Made by a program: the position numbers and the translations under genes
Part shown: one piece after another, positions 12,346 through 24,300 of the stretch
Layout of the letters: every line of letters begins with the position of its first letter
How positions within the stretch are numbered: position 1 is the first letter of the stretch
Notes under the pieces: generated by a model
The model's input: the letters and a program-made list of their open reading frames with translations, nothing else
Databases searched by the model: none
Told to the model about the DNA's origin: nothing
From: Dysidea avara
Taxonomy: Eukaryota; Porifera; Demospongiae; Dictyoceratida; Dysideidae
Direction: 5' to 3'
Assembly (NCBI RefSeq): GCF_963678975.1
Contig: NC_089278.1
Coordinates: 15,109,959 to 15,173,958 of the forward strand
Length of the DNA stretch: 64,000 nt

Positions 12346-15300
12346 TCCTCACAACTACCTTGATAAACAGGATGCACATGTAATGTCTTATTTATGTACA
12401 CACATGTAAAAATTGTCAGACCATTCAGATTGATGACTATTAGAATGAGAGAATGATATCCTGTAGGCAACAGCTTTAATTTCTGGAACAGTATACAGTT
12501 CAGATTAAAAGGAAATTTATTTTTTGTTACAATACTGAGTGTTTAGAAAGTGATGCAAAGCTAGCAGGAACCTGGAGGCATGTCACTTGGAAATGTGACA
12601 ATTTATTAGACTACTTTAAGTGTACTGTTACAAGCAAATTCATTGCCTTAAAGGAAAAGATGTGCTGGAATTAACATGAAATGCTACTAAAAGTCACGTA
12701 GCCCCTATAGAAATGTAGTAAATATATCTAAAGTATGAGCATACTATAGTGCAATAGAACAAACTATTCTCTTTAACATTGTTTGTTTTATTAGAGTATT
12801 TAGGTGCTTACATATAATTTTTTGAGATGGTAAACAACAAGTGGCTACATCTAAAACTAAGGTGTCTAGTACCATAACATGCATACAGAGATAACAAATG
12901 AGAGTGTCCTATCACATATATACATGTAATCATGTACGTTGATCTAAACGATGCCTTAAATAAGCAAAAATCAGAGTCCTGTCTACAACAACAATATTTC
13001 TAGACAAAGCCTAAAGGCTTCTTTTAATTTATAAATGGGACATGACCATTTCAGTTGGAAGAGATCTGCTATTCATAGTGGTCTACAAGGCAAGCATAAT
13101 GTAGATAGTTTTTTTCTGTTGCTAAAATGCTGTAATTGTTTCAGAAACCTATTATACACGTACTGGTTTAAAACTGGTAAGAAACCACCTCAGAGTTAGA
13201 GCAAAGTGGGTGTGGACAGACACAAATGCATGCAAGGACAGTACACACACATGCATGTACACACAGACATGATGCTTCCCAAAAAAAATCAGGAAACTTG
13301 GTGCACACCTACAGCACCTGGTTAACAAAAGAAACACTACACTATGTTACTAGGCACAATGACAGATGTCAGCAGTAATGTCGTTGGAATAACTACGGAA
13401 ATATTAATCTAGTTAATAATTATTTAATTGTTTGTACTATATTTCCATTGAAATGAAATTATAATGCAATTACATTGCTTGTACTGTTGCAATTAAACCA
13501 ACCAACCAAGTATAATCTTTACCAGATGTTTCAAGGAGCTGCACGATATTATCCTATGACATAATCTTATCCATGATCAACATACGGTATAGTTACAACT
13601 TTTCAACTGTTATTTGTACCTCGCCATATGGCACATATACGTATGAGAGATGCTTTGTCAACTTTAATTTATGCAGACCTGTAAATCCAGCGGTTTGTAT
13701 ATTATACACTATTAAAAACTAAAAATTGATTATTACATCAAGAGTAGTACAATCTCACAACAGAGCCCAGTCATATTTACAAACATGTGGTAATGACAAA
13801 TTGTGACACATTGTCTATGAGTGGTAGAGTAATTGGTGCCAATCATGTGTGTACACATCAAACCCTATTGATGCTGTTCAATTGAACATGTTACCAATGT
13901 CATCAAGTGGTTATACAACTGACATCAGTGCACACCAGACATAACTTCTCTTAATGAATACAGTCATATTGGCACCACCATAGCCACAGTGTCTCACCAA
14001 TATCAAATGTGTCATAAGTCCCACCAATACCAACTATATCTCACATTGTTGAGGTATTCTCTTGTCCTCTCCAGTGAAAATTGTGCTGGCAAGTATTTGT
14101 ACATTACAGTGACAATTTTCTATTCAAAATGACTGAGTTGATTGTATACACACTGTCACATATATCCTGATGTACAGATATGTCACAACACAACAACACA
14201 CACATATGCACATAGCTACTAGCTAAATATTCATTTACATTTCACTGAAATAGATATGCTTTTGAGATCGTTGTTTAACCTTATAATGCAAAAAGGGCTT
14301 GCATAAAAAAAAGCAATTCTATAAATTAGCTACGTAGGCATGGATTGTGACTCCTAGAGCAACTTGTTATATTCATTGTTACTACACATCACCATTATAA
14401 CTGCATACAACAAATATATTCATTACCATCAATTGCTCAGAAATCCCAACTATGGTACAGTTTATTATATTTTAACTTGCAGAGGAACAATATTATTATT
14501 GTTATTATTACTGTACGTACCCAAGAGTTCATAATATGTATAGAGGGAGCCTCCCTCTATGAACTCTTTCTGTACCCTTGCAATTATGAAGTCAATCACA
14601 TAATTACAAGTAATAGTTCACCATAGCTGCATGAACTGGGCACCACAAATATCAAATTTCATTACAGCTGTTTCCAAATGGTTCATTGTGCTCACTCAAT
14701 TTGTCTCATGCATGTTAACAATTATCACACTATCCCAATACGCGTAAGAAAGCTAAAATTTGGAGATGTGGGGAGATAGCAATTTAACTATTCAGACCAA
14801 GAGTACCAGCCAAGTACCTTAAGTAGTCGTTCAGCAATTCATCTTTCGACATCATTCAATTCATTCCATTTCCATTCAACATTTTGCTAGTAACTAATTG
14901 GAGTGCATTTCATTGATGGGCCGGTTATATACCGGAAGGCTACTGAAAGCATGTGTACCAGAAATCCAGAAACGTATTGTAATAGCAACCTTTCATTTTT
15001 GCTTCCTCTAGTCTCTTGTGCAAAGCTACCAAGTTTCTATATACCCTGAGATTAAAGCACAACCAGTGAGACTATAGACAGCCAATTAATGTATTATAGA
15101 CCTATACATCATTTGGACATGTTGCACATCACACTACTGCATTTAGTGAGTCTGCACAGTATCACTAGTATCACTGTGTTACATTTAAGAAACGGATAAA
15201 ATATATGTAGCTAGCTATAATTGTTAAAGTGTTTTACAAAGTGTGGCTAGCTATGATTACAATTAATCAGTAAGGGGACACACACAGCCACATACATGCA

Positions 15301-15438
15301 TATCGGGTAGCGTGCTATAGCTATGACTGCCAAGATGGGTGTGGCAAAGACTTAATTGTTAGTTAGTTAGCTAAGTTGCATACGTACACAAACACAGAAA
15401 CATCGGGAACTCCCCAGCCATACTTTAAATCTACTTAC
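12346..15438 (-). other. 5' intron of the CUB gene (inferred)
   Basis: Lies between the start-codon exon and a conserved upstream donor. Positions 12400-12670 match 51420-51720, and 13366-15380 match 24313-26390, so this is part of the duplicated locus. It has a small hairpin at about 14521-14572 (AGAGTTCATA ... TATGAACTCT). No coding exon seen. Confidence 0.5.
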
Positions 15439-15594
15439 CGCGAATATTTTCTCTTGTAGCTAGTTACAAACCCCAAATCAGCTTCTGCAACTACTCTACG
15501 GTGGCTTTGCTGATGCTGCTGTCGTCTTGCTGCAGTAGATCCTGACCAGCTTCAGTTACACTACACTGATGCTGCGAAAATTGCTGAATTTATA
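15439..15594 (-). promoter_or_regulatory. TATA-box promoter and 5' untranslated exon of the CUB gene
   Basis: On the minus strand, TATAAATT (15594-15587) sits about 150 bp before a consensus donor (GCG, then GTAAGT, exon end 15439). Transcription would start about 25-30 bp after the TATA box, giving a ~125-bp non-coding first exon spliced towards the ATG exon ending at 12345. The block recurs at 26464-26638, 32127-32134 (TATA only) and 52853-53031, with the TATA box kept in all four. Confidence 0.55.
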
Positions 15595-15959
15595 GTCGAC
15601 ATGAGTGGGAGTCTAAACAAAAGAGACCACAAAAATGCGCCAGTTAATGACGTAACTGGGATGGCGCAAAAACGACAATCACGAGCGGATCCGTATTAGG
15701 AATAGTTTGTCACCTGTCAGCCTTATCGTTGGGACGAGGTACCGGCGGACAACTTGAATCTAGAAGACTGACACGTACTGTTTTGCCAATAAGATGCTCA
15801 AATAGAGCAGTCAACTGAGTCAAGCACTCCAATAGAACAGCCATTACTTGCCATTAGTGTGCCTCTCCCCTTGTTCTGGCTCTTAGATCTATCGCTATTC
15901 TCATATAATCATGTATGTATATCAAATATAAGTCTGCGGCAGCTATTAAAATAGTCTAG

Positions 15960-17770
15960 CTGCTAGCTAGATGGCTATAGCTGCTACTTTACTATTTAAA
16001 AAAAGTAACCTACCTATGCTGCTTAACTCTGTTCATCTGCAATAGCTAGTGTAAGGGGAGATACAGTCCATTTCTTACTGAATGTATATACATGTGATGA
16101 GGCTTAGGTGCATGGGACTCGCTAACTCTGCATGGGTGAGTTTTACGTTGGTTTCACAAGCAAGAAACTTTACTCCAATTGCTCCAGCCACCCAGCTGTA
16201 ATATCAGGACACATAGCTATTGTCTATTGTATGCAGGGAACAGCTGAAGAGCAGCTGCAGCCTACTTGGCTGATGCTGACACCCCTGAAAAAAATTACTT
16301 TAAAAGAGATTTTCAACAAACGATAATTCACACCAATAATACCAAATGGCTAAGAGAACAAATGGCTCTTCAGTACACCAGTTATCCCATGGACAGTACT
16401 ACACAACTGCCAATGGCATTCAATAAAGATGAAGCAAAAAGCCTTTTTTGAAAGTCAGCCGCTAGGCCAGGCATTGAGAAATTTATACCTTAAAAGAGAT
16501 TTTCAACAAGTGTTGATTCACAACCAATAATGATACCAAATAGCTAAGAAGATGCATGGCTCTTCAGTACATTAGTTCACCCACAAACAATACTACACAG
16601 CCATGATTTAATAAAGGCAAAATGCAAAAATTCTTTTTGAAAAGTAGGTCAGGTTTGGAGACATCCATTGTGGCAGTTGCATTAATTTGCAATATATGGT
16701 AATTCCAACAAGTCAGATGGGATAGCCAATGCACAATAATAACAATACAGAACTAGAACTAGTTATTACAAAATTAATTGTTAGTGACCTGATGCATTAT
16801 ACAACTGCCATATATGTCATGCTGGCCACATCCTGTATAAGTGCAGCCATACCAACTAACAGTTGGTCAAGTAATCTTATATATTACAAGTTAGTGGAAT
16901 TTCCTGCACTAATACGCTGGTGTAGATATAGTGCCAATGGACATGTTGGAAGTTCATATTTGTCTACCCATACAAGCAGTGTCTGGTTCACAGCAGTCTT
17001 GTAAACAACACATCCACATAACTATTTAATGGTATAGGTACTTCCATACTCACCTTTCTTTGATAGTGACAAATTCATCATGGATCAATGTTTAACCCAG
17101 CTTGTCATTGCAAAGTTTCTGTTTTACTCTCCCATGCCAGTTAGCAGTAATAAAGAATCCATTAATTGGGGTCTACAACAGTTTGTACTTCTATGTAGTG
17201 CATGGGCCTCCCTGTGTGTTATGTGAGTGGCCATGCACCTATCAGTATTATAACCCTACTTCCCCCTCCTGGGGAATAAGAGTGTGTTTAACTTTTTTAA
17301 AAATTCCCCACCCATGAGGACATGACGACTGCAGGGTCAAAATCCCAGTCCCCACACTGTAACTACTTTCATAAAGGGTTATTCCTGCAGGAGGTGCATA
17401 ACCCTTGACATACAGTAGCCAAATGCCCAGTGATTTTTAAGGTAAAATTGGAGCAAATCCCCATGTATGTCTGGGAGGAGGGTAATATTGATAGGTGTAT
17501 TAATCTCATCGCTTCAAGGTAAGGTACTATACTGCCTGAATATTTGATTTGTACAACATTTTAATAACAATATTCACAACTGTCAGTTTCCCACAAACCA
17601 AAGAGAAGCCATCTTAATTATATTCCTGCTAGCTCATCAAATTTTAATGAAGTGTAGGCTTGTTTTTAGACTGAAGGGAGCCATAAATGGATCAGCGCTA
17701 ATGTGAATGCATTAGTTGTGTATACAAAACTTATCATTTATGCGTACTTGACATTTATTGCAGACAATTT
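15960..17770 (-). repeat. Upstream block of the duplicated CUB locus, copy A
   Basis: Matched in order by 29549-31700, 32470-34480 and 62200-64000 (shared words include CAAGCAAGAAACTTTACTCC and CACAATAATAACAATACAGA). The short ORFs in it are not conserved in frame between copies, so it is treated as non-coding upstream DNA. Confidence 0.75.
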
Positions 17771-18106
17771 TTATTATGCTATTGCCTATTGCATTCACTC
17801 TACTAACACATGTGATTCTAAGCAAAAATGCTTTTCCAATGTAACCCACTGTCCATGTACATGTCACCCTCAACATGACTGTATATTCATATGTGTAAGT
17901 TTATATTGTTAATGATGATGATGATGATGATGGTGATGGTGATGGTGATGGTGGTGATGATGATAATGGTGATTCACGGTGATGGTGATGGTGATGATGA
18001 TGATGATAGCATCTTCTATAATGCCATTTCAATGTTGACTTGCATCAAATAAACCAAGCACACCACAAAATTTGAAAAGTGATGGCTTTTTATGTTGGAC
18101 CACAAT
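17771..18106. repeat. Unique spacer with GAT/GGT microsatellite
   Basis: Sequence past the end of the homologous block. 17911-18010 is a compound (GAT)n(GGTGAT)n tract. No gene. Confidence 0.7.
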
Positions 18107-19465
18107 CAGGCCCGTAACCAGGATTTATCAAAGGAGGGTTCAACTTTGACACGGTATGTGTTTATGGCAGCAGGGGTCTGGGGGCATAGCCCCCAGCCAC
18201 TGACAGCACTTTAATATTTGACTTCTCCTAACTGGCCTAAAATTGATAGTACACACTAATGACTCCAAAGAGCAGTTGTAAGTGTATAATTCAGACTAAT
18301 CCCTTCAAATCTGACATACTGTATAAATTGAACTTCAGTATGTGCAGCAACTGCACATGCTTCGGTTAATTTTAGTAGATACATTTCTACTATACATTGA
18401 AATAATCAACACACAAAGTTATCCATTTACTATCTACTTATCAGTGTTTTGCTCAGTACTCATCTACTCAACCAATAGCTATTATTCCTTTGTGTCACAC
18501 TTAAATGACATGAGCTGTCTAGGTCATGCATATGTCACTTCTTTGCTATAGATACTGTACAATGTTGTGGTTTCTTAGGACAGAGACTAAGTAGGTTTAC
18601 AGTGCACATGCTAGTACATAGCTAAATACACAAGGAATTTTTCCAATGTGGTTCACATATTTGGTGGTGATTCCCATATTTTAGTATGGTTAGTCCTTTA
18701 TCAATATTATTACAGCTATTTTAGCTTAAATTTTCAGAGGGGAGTTTCTAGAACCCCATGCATGCCTGCCCATATACTCCCCTGCACATCAGTGAAAGAG
18801 CTAGGACTTTGCAAATATACTCATGCAGATAGTTTTTAGTGTGAACTTCCTTGATATATAGTTAGCTAGCGCTGGCCAGTACTATTTCAATAACTAAACT
18901 TTTAACTGAACATCAAGAGCATTACATGCACACAAGCATTTCTCAGGTATACTAAGCAGTAACTATACTATTTGTTACCTAGCAGCTATATAAAACACAG
19001 ACCTCTTCAGCTACATCAGTACAATTCATTAAGGAGCCACAAATTAATAATTTGGGTTGTCTAATCTTTACTAATAATAGTAGCTATTAACTGATGATTT
19101 TAGCCATGACTACATATCTGAAAAATAGGTATAGCACGGTGTTCAGATAAGCACATTATAGAAGAGGTTGGTCTTAATTGTTTGAAAGCTTTAATCATAA
19201 ATGATTAGAGTATTTGATCATGAGTGGCTGTTTTGTTAGAGCATTTGAGTGACTGTTGTATTAGAGTATTTTAGTGACTGTTCTATTAGAGTATATTGGA
19301 GAGAGAACCATCGATACATACAATACTCGTGCGACCACAGTCAGATCAAGCAAAATGAGATCTTGTGGGCATGGCAAGGTGTGCACATGTAAAAAGAAAA
19401 CAAATAAACAAACAAACAAAAGACAAACAACAGCAACAACAATAATAGTTACAAGACAAAAATTA

Positions 19466-20300
19466 AGTTAAGTGCTCAGTTGACCAATCACTAAAATTCC
19501 TGGCCAAGAAAATCTTTTGCAAACATGTCATACATTGACGAGCAGCATTGTTGAGGATCTTTCGGATGGAAGATTTGGTGGTTACACAAAGTTGTACAAA
19601 GTCAATAAAGTTCTTGATGTTCTGAATGGAAGAAGGTAGGTAGTGACCTAGCACACTAATTTTAATAGTTTCATAATAGTTTGGGATCTGTAAGTGATCA
19701 AATTCCACAAGCAATTGATGATACTCAGCTTTGTTTTGTTTTCTAGACCTAGCAGATCGAATGTTGTGTTCTGAGTCTAGAGCAGAGACAATTATAATTT
19801 TTTTCAAATCCCAGTGAAAATGTCAGGCAACCTAAAGCATTACCTGACATTGATGTGCTACTTATGATACATGTACATTGATAGAATAGAGTGACTCAAC
19901 CTATAATAATACGATCATTGTTGTCTCATTGGTTGACAATGCTTCACTATAAAACTCTCTAACTTCCTTCTATTTTGATCTGACATTTTGTCAGGCAGGT
20001 TCCATTATGGTCGGCCATGCATGATATTTGCCTGACAAATGGCCTGTGTCAGGCAGTAATAATTGACTCTGGCCTAGAGGGCAGGTTAGTTCAAGTAAAG
20101 CAACAGTGGGTTTGCCTGAGTTATATACAATGATGTCTGGCCTGTAAGGTGTGATTAGTAAGGTAGATGGAATAGTGGCTTGAGGTGCTTCACTACTCGT
20201 AAACCCTGAAGGTCAGCAAAAACATGGATAGATGGATTGTCACTAAATATTTCTTTGAGTTTAGAGACCAGAAGGTGAAAACTTGGTCATGACGGTAGAT
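19466..20300 (-). pseudogene. Retrotransposon-type C-terminal domain fragment, broken
   Basis: Read on the minus strand in pieces, it shows SDNPSIHVFADLQG, then LLITPYRPDIIVYNSG, then LLELTCPL, then (after an inserted 290-bp element) DSEHNIRSARSRKQNKAEY and YYETIKISVLGHY. The order R-P-D-I, E-L-T-C-P, a K-x-x-Y-x-x-L block and a V-L-G-H-Y block is a domain commonly found at the C-terminus of invertebrate retroelement polyproteins. At least one frameshift plus the insertion make it a pseudogene. The exact element class is uncertain. Confidence 0.55.
19781..20073. repeat. Short inverted-repeat insertion inside the retroelement fragment
   Basis: Ends CAGAGACAATTATAATT and AATAATTGACTCTGGC are imperfect inverted copies, with CTAG at both junctions. 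Internal copies of TGTCAGGCA and TGCCTGACA. It splits the domain between E-L-T-C-P-L and D-S-E-H, which proves insertion. Confidence 0.6.
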
Positions 20301-20825
20301 CTTTTTAGCCCCACCCAGATCTTAGCTGTGTAGGGGCAGGGCTTGGCTCCACTTTAGTTAACACCTCAGAGCAGCCTTTAGTGTCCTACATACAGCCCCT
20401 CTCTACCTTTCAGGCGCCCATGTCTTATACTCCAGCTTAAAACATTAAAAAAAATAAAATTGGTAATCCTGGAAGGGGGTTCGTCCGAACCACTTGAATC
20501 CCCCCCGGTTACGGGCCTGACAATATATAGTAATGATCAGACTGTATATATGGTAGAGTACAAAAGCATATTTAAGGGGGTTCCTTCTGAAATTTTAACT
20601 TGTATGCTGCAGGAACACCAAACTATGGCAGCACAAATATACAGAACAGAGCAGGGTATAGTGTAGCTACAGTGCAATAGGAAATTTCTATTAACGGAGA
20701 ACAAGGATATGTATTATAAAGATAGAGAACCCACTAGTTGTTGACGAACTATGACGCCGTCAGTTTAGCAAGGCAGCTACCAGTCACAGTGGGGGCACCG
20801 GCAAACGTTTCAGTAAGCCACAACA

Positions 20826-20964
20826 ATGTACACGATGTGGCGTGAAAAACATGCAGGTGCAGACAAGTGTCCCACCCTAACAGTAATCTGCCACAGGTGC
20901 AACAAAAAGGGCCACTATGGAGCCATGTGTTTCTCTAGAAATGCCTCAGAACTGACACTAGAGG
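20826..20964 (+). pseudogene. Gag nucleocapsid zinc-knuckle remnant (gypsy 1)
   Basis: CHRCNKKGHYGAMC fits C-x2-C-x4-H-x4-C. A second, upstream knuckle (Q-C-T-R-C-G, then K-H-A-G-A-D-K-C) is split by a frameshift near 20840. The double knuckle is typical of the gag C-terminus in this group. Confidence 0.7.
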
Positions 20965-22005
20965 ATGCCATCTCTAACATACCAGGGGCCAGGTCTCAAT
21001 CTTCAGACCACAGCAGCCATATATATCTCCAGTTTTCATGAAACTTCAGAGATTACAGTGCATGACACTAATTTGGATACAGTTGGTGCTCCGTCTGAAG
21101 TTGTACTAGATGATGCGTACCTTGATTCCCTCACCTCAAAAGAGGACAGAGTCTGGCGGATCACCTTATCTCTGGAACACACAGGAGTGCCTTTCAAAAT
21201 GGACACAGGAGCCGAAGTTACGGCCATATCAGACAAAGTGTACCAAAGTCTTGACAGCAAACCAGATCTACAAGCACCCACTAGAACCTTGCTTGGTCCA
21301 GCCCATCAGAAACTGAAAGTGTTAGGCCAATTTCAAGGTACCTTGTCGAATGGACACATCTCCACTACTCAGAGTATCTATGTTATACAGGGTCTAGTGA
21401 ACTATCTGCTGGGACTACCAGCTATTGTAGTATTACAACTGTTGCAAAGACTTGACTCAGTTGTGGAGGAAGCTTTAGCCATACAGAGCCGATACAAGGC
21501 TGTTTTCACAGGCTTAGGGACCATTGGTGATGACTATCAAATATCACTCAAGGAAGGGGCCAAAGCACATGCCTTGCATACTCCAAGACATGTCCCTATA
21601 CCCCTTAGAGACAAAGTGCGAGTAGAGCTGAATCGAATGGAAGCCATGGGGGTTATCTCCAAAATTGACGAGTCCACTGAATGGTGTGCAGGAATGGTCA
21701 TTGTGCCAAAGAAGTCAGGAGCAGTGAGAATATGTATGGACTTAAAGCCACTGAATGAGAGTGTTCTTCGAACAGTTCATCCGATACCTAAGGTTGAGGA
21801 AACTCTTGCACTTCTGTCAGGGGCCTCTGTCTTTAGCAAGCTTGATGCTAACAGTGGCTTCTGGCAGATCCCTCTTGCACCAGAGTCCAGATCCTTGACC
21901 ACCTTCATCACGCCTAGTGGAAGGTATTGTTTCAACAAACTGCCCTTCAAGATCTCTAGTGCGCCAGAATTGTTCCAAAAGCGTATGAAGAAGATACTAG
22001 AGTGA
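20965..22005 (+). pseudogene. Gypsy 1 protease and 5' part of reverse transcriptase
   Basis: Longest open stretch of the element (346 codons). The aspartic protease signature D-T-G-A is at residues 80-83. The RT fingers/palm region includes WCAGMVIVPKKSGAVRICMD, then FSKLDANSGFWQIPL and FNKLPFKISSAPELFQKRM. A TGA ends it just before the catalytic loop, which continues past the stop as CHMDDIVVFG (22021-22050). The copy cannot make a full polyprotein. Confidence 0.8.
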
Positions 22006-22960
22006 CTCAAAGGAACAGTATGTCACATGGATGATATTGTAGTGTTTGGAGCTACCCAATTTCAACACGACACCAGACTAGAGTAAGTGCTGAAGAAGTT
22101 AGAGCGAGAGGGAGTTACCTTGAACCCAGAGAAATGTTTTTTTTTAATCAGCAGTCAGTCAAGTTCCTTGGACACATTATTGATGGCACCAGCATCAGAG
22201 CTGATCCAGACAAAATTTCAGTAATACAGAACATGTCTGCCCCACAGTGTGTTCCAGACCTTTGCAGATTCATGGGGATAGTCAACCATCTCAGTAAGTT
22301 TTCCCCACGTATCTCTGAGTTGAGCCAACCTCTTCAGGAACTTCTAAGTTGTAAATGATCATGGTTCTGGGGCCCCAATCAGGAACAGGCCTTCAACAAC
22401 TTGAAACAGGAACTCACTCAACCAATGGTACTAGCCCATTATGATCCTGCTTCAGAGAGCAAGATCTCAGCAGATGCTTTGTCTTTTGGGTTGGGGACGG
22501 TGTTGTTACAGAAGACAAGTGACGGCTGGAGACCTGGGGCTTATGCATCTCGTGCTATGCTAAATGCAGAAAAACACTATGCTCAGATCTAGAAAGAGGC
22601 CTTGGCCATCACCTGGGCCTGTGAGAAGTTTTCTGACTATGTATTGGGCACAAAGTTCAAGATTGAGTCTGATCATACCCTTGTTTAGTGACAAACAGCT
22701 TGATAATCTACCTCCCCGTATACTGCGATTCCGTCTGAGGATGGCCAAATTTCATTATATAATCACACATGTGCCGGGAAAACTATTGTACACAGCAGAC
22801 ACCTTGTCTAGATCCCCAAGGGCTAATTCTACCAATGACACACTAAGGTTTGAAGAAGTAGAGAAGTTCATTGCAGCCGTGGTGAATTCCTTACCAGCTA
22901 GTAGCCAACGCCTTGGCATTTACAGTAGTGCTCAAGATAGTGATCCTACTTGTTGTTAAG
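22006..22960 (+). pseudogene. Gypsy 1 RT thumb and RNase H, multiply interrupted
   Basis: Pieces in order: catalytic M-D-D loop, VKFLGHIIDGTSIRADPDK, NHLSKFSPRISELSQPL, then RNase H with LAHYDPASESKISADA and AYASRAMLNAEKHYAQI. Stops fall near 22084, 22356, 22590 and 22686 with frame changes. The first RNase H Asp aligns as S-A-D-A. Confidence 0.7.
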
Positions 22961-23031
22961 TTAAACAGTTTTGTAAAGATGGATGGCCAGCTAAACAGCA
23001 ATTAGACCCAGAAGTCCGACAGTATTGGAAG

Positions 23032-24127
23032 GTGAGGGAGTCATTAACTATTCATGATGATCTGTTGTTGTTTAACCACCGCATTGTTGTTCCACCCTCC
23101 TTAAGACAGGTCACTTTAAGCAAGATTCACATGGGCCACCAAGGTATTGAGAGGTGTAGGATGCGGGTAAGAGAATCGGTGTGGTGGCCAGGAGTCACTT
23201 CCCAAATGGCACAGATGGTCCAGAACTGTGAGGTGTGTTCAAAAGAAGCTCGCTACAGGAAGGAGCCCATGCTTAAATCTGGGTTACCTGACTACCCTTG
23301 GCAAGTTATTGGAGCTGATTTATTTGAGATGAAAGGGGTACATTATGTAATGGTAGTAGATTATTATTTCCCGCTACCCAGAGGTAGCAAAACTGATGAC
23401 TACAACTTCCTCCATGGTTATCTCAAAATTGAGAGATGTGTTTGCTAGGCATGGCATTCCAGAGGTTGTAAGAAGTGACAATGGACCCCAGTTTGCTGCT
23501 CAGGAGTTTAGTGAGTTCGCCAAGAGTTACAACTTTCATCACATTACCAGCAGTCCCAGATACCCGCAGAGCAATGGGCAGGTTGAGAGGATGGTACAGA
23601 CCATCAAGCACTTGCTAAAATGGAGTGAGGATCCACACCTGGCCTTACTTAGTTACAGGGCTACACCCCATCCTTGGTGTAAATTAAGCCCAGCTGAGCT
23701 GTGTATGGGAAGACGTCTACGTACACCTGTTCCAGTAACCACCGAACAGCTTGTCCCCAAGTGGTCTCACATCTCACCGTTTAAACAGATTAATGCAGAG
23801 TTTAAGGAGAAACAAAAGAGAAACTTTGATCAACATCATCAAGTTCACAAGTTAACACCTTTACCCAATCATACTAATGTATGGATAGAGACTGACGGAG
23901 AACCAATCCCCGGGCAAGTGATATCCCCAGCTGGGACTCCTTGTTCATACCATATCCAAACGCCGACTGGTCAGATTTGCAGAAACAGAAGTGACCTCAA
24001 GCCTATGCCAGACTCCATTGCTCCTGCAGATGAGCCAGTCAGTCCACCTGCTCGTATGGCCACCAGGTTACAGACAGGAACTACAATCAGACCCCCAAGC
24101 CGCTACATTGAAGAGGGGGAGATGTAG
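23032..24127 (+). pseudogene. Gypsy 1 integrase
   Basis: N-terminal zinc-binding H-x3-H ... C-x2-C (HMGHQGIERC ... CEVC), then the catalytic core: first Asp in G-A-D-L-F-E, second in VVRSDNGPQFA, Glu in PQSNGQVERM, with 35 residues between the last two (D-D-35-E). A frameshift near 23400 breaks the core between the first and second Asp. A C-terminal segment follows up to the purine-rich tract. Confidence 0.75.
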
Positions 24128-24300
24128 TGAACCGAACTATAACAATACACTACATACAAACGCACACACGTGATCCTTTTCATGCAACAATGTAATAGGT
24201 ACACGTGAGATCATTTTGTATGATTATTGATTAGACTTTTGTAAATCGGTGGTTGCCATTGTGCTCCTCAGTATCATTAATCATTTTTGAATTAGATAAT

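Larger units (their letters stand above)
18107..20519. mobile_element. 2.4-kb CAG...CTG inverted-repeat element, 5-bp target duplication ACAAT
   Basis: Starts CAGGCCCGTAACCAGG and ends CCGGTTACGGGCCTG, flanked by ACAAT (18102-18106 and 20520-20524). No transposase was recognised. It carries a retroelement fragment (19466-20300) and short tandem copies of the GTGACTGTTCTATTAGAGTAT motif (19200-19300). Confidence 0.7.
20720..24300 (+). mobile_element. Ty3/gypsy retrotransposon 1, 5'-truncated and broken
   Basis: Order: gag zinc knuckles, protease, reverse transcriptase, RNase H, integrase, then a purine-rich tract (GAAGAGGGGGAGA, about 24111-24123) directly before TGTAGTGAACC, the probable start of a 3' LTR remnant at about 24124. 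No 5' LTR or N-terminal gag is seen. At least five in-frame stops and several frameshifts. The right edge (about 24300) is where homology to the CUB 5' intron resumes. Confidence 0.8.

Noticed and set aside
16132..16451. Short ORFs in the upstream block (also at 29660-29929 and 62402-62725)
   Set aside because: Similar because the DNA is duplicated; frames break at different points in each copy and show no family resemblance.
19200..19300. Regularly spaced GTGACTG..CTATTAGAGTAT units, considered as a CRISPR-like array
   Set aside because: Units are adjacent and degenerate without unique spacers, and the genome is eukaryotic; treated as a minisatellite/dispersed motif.
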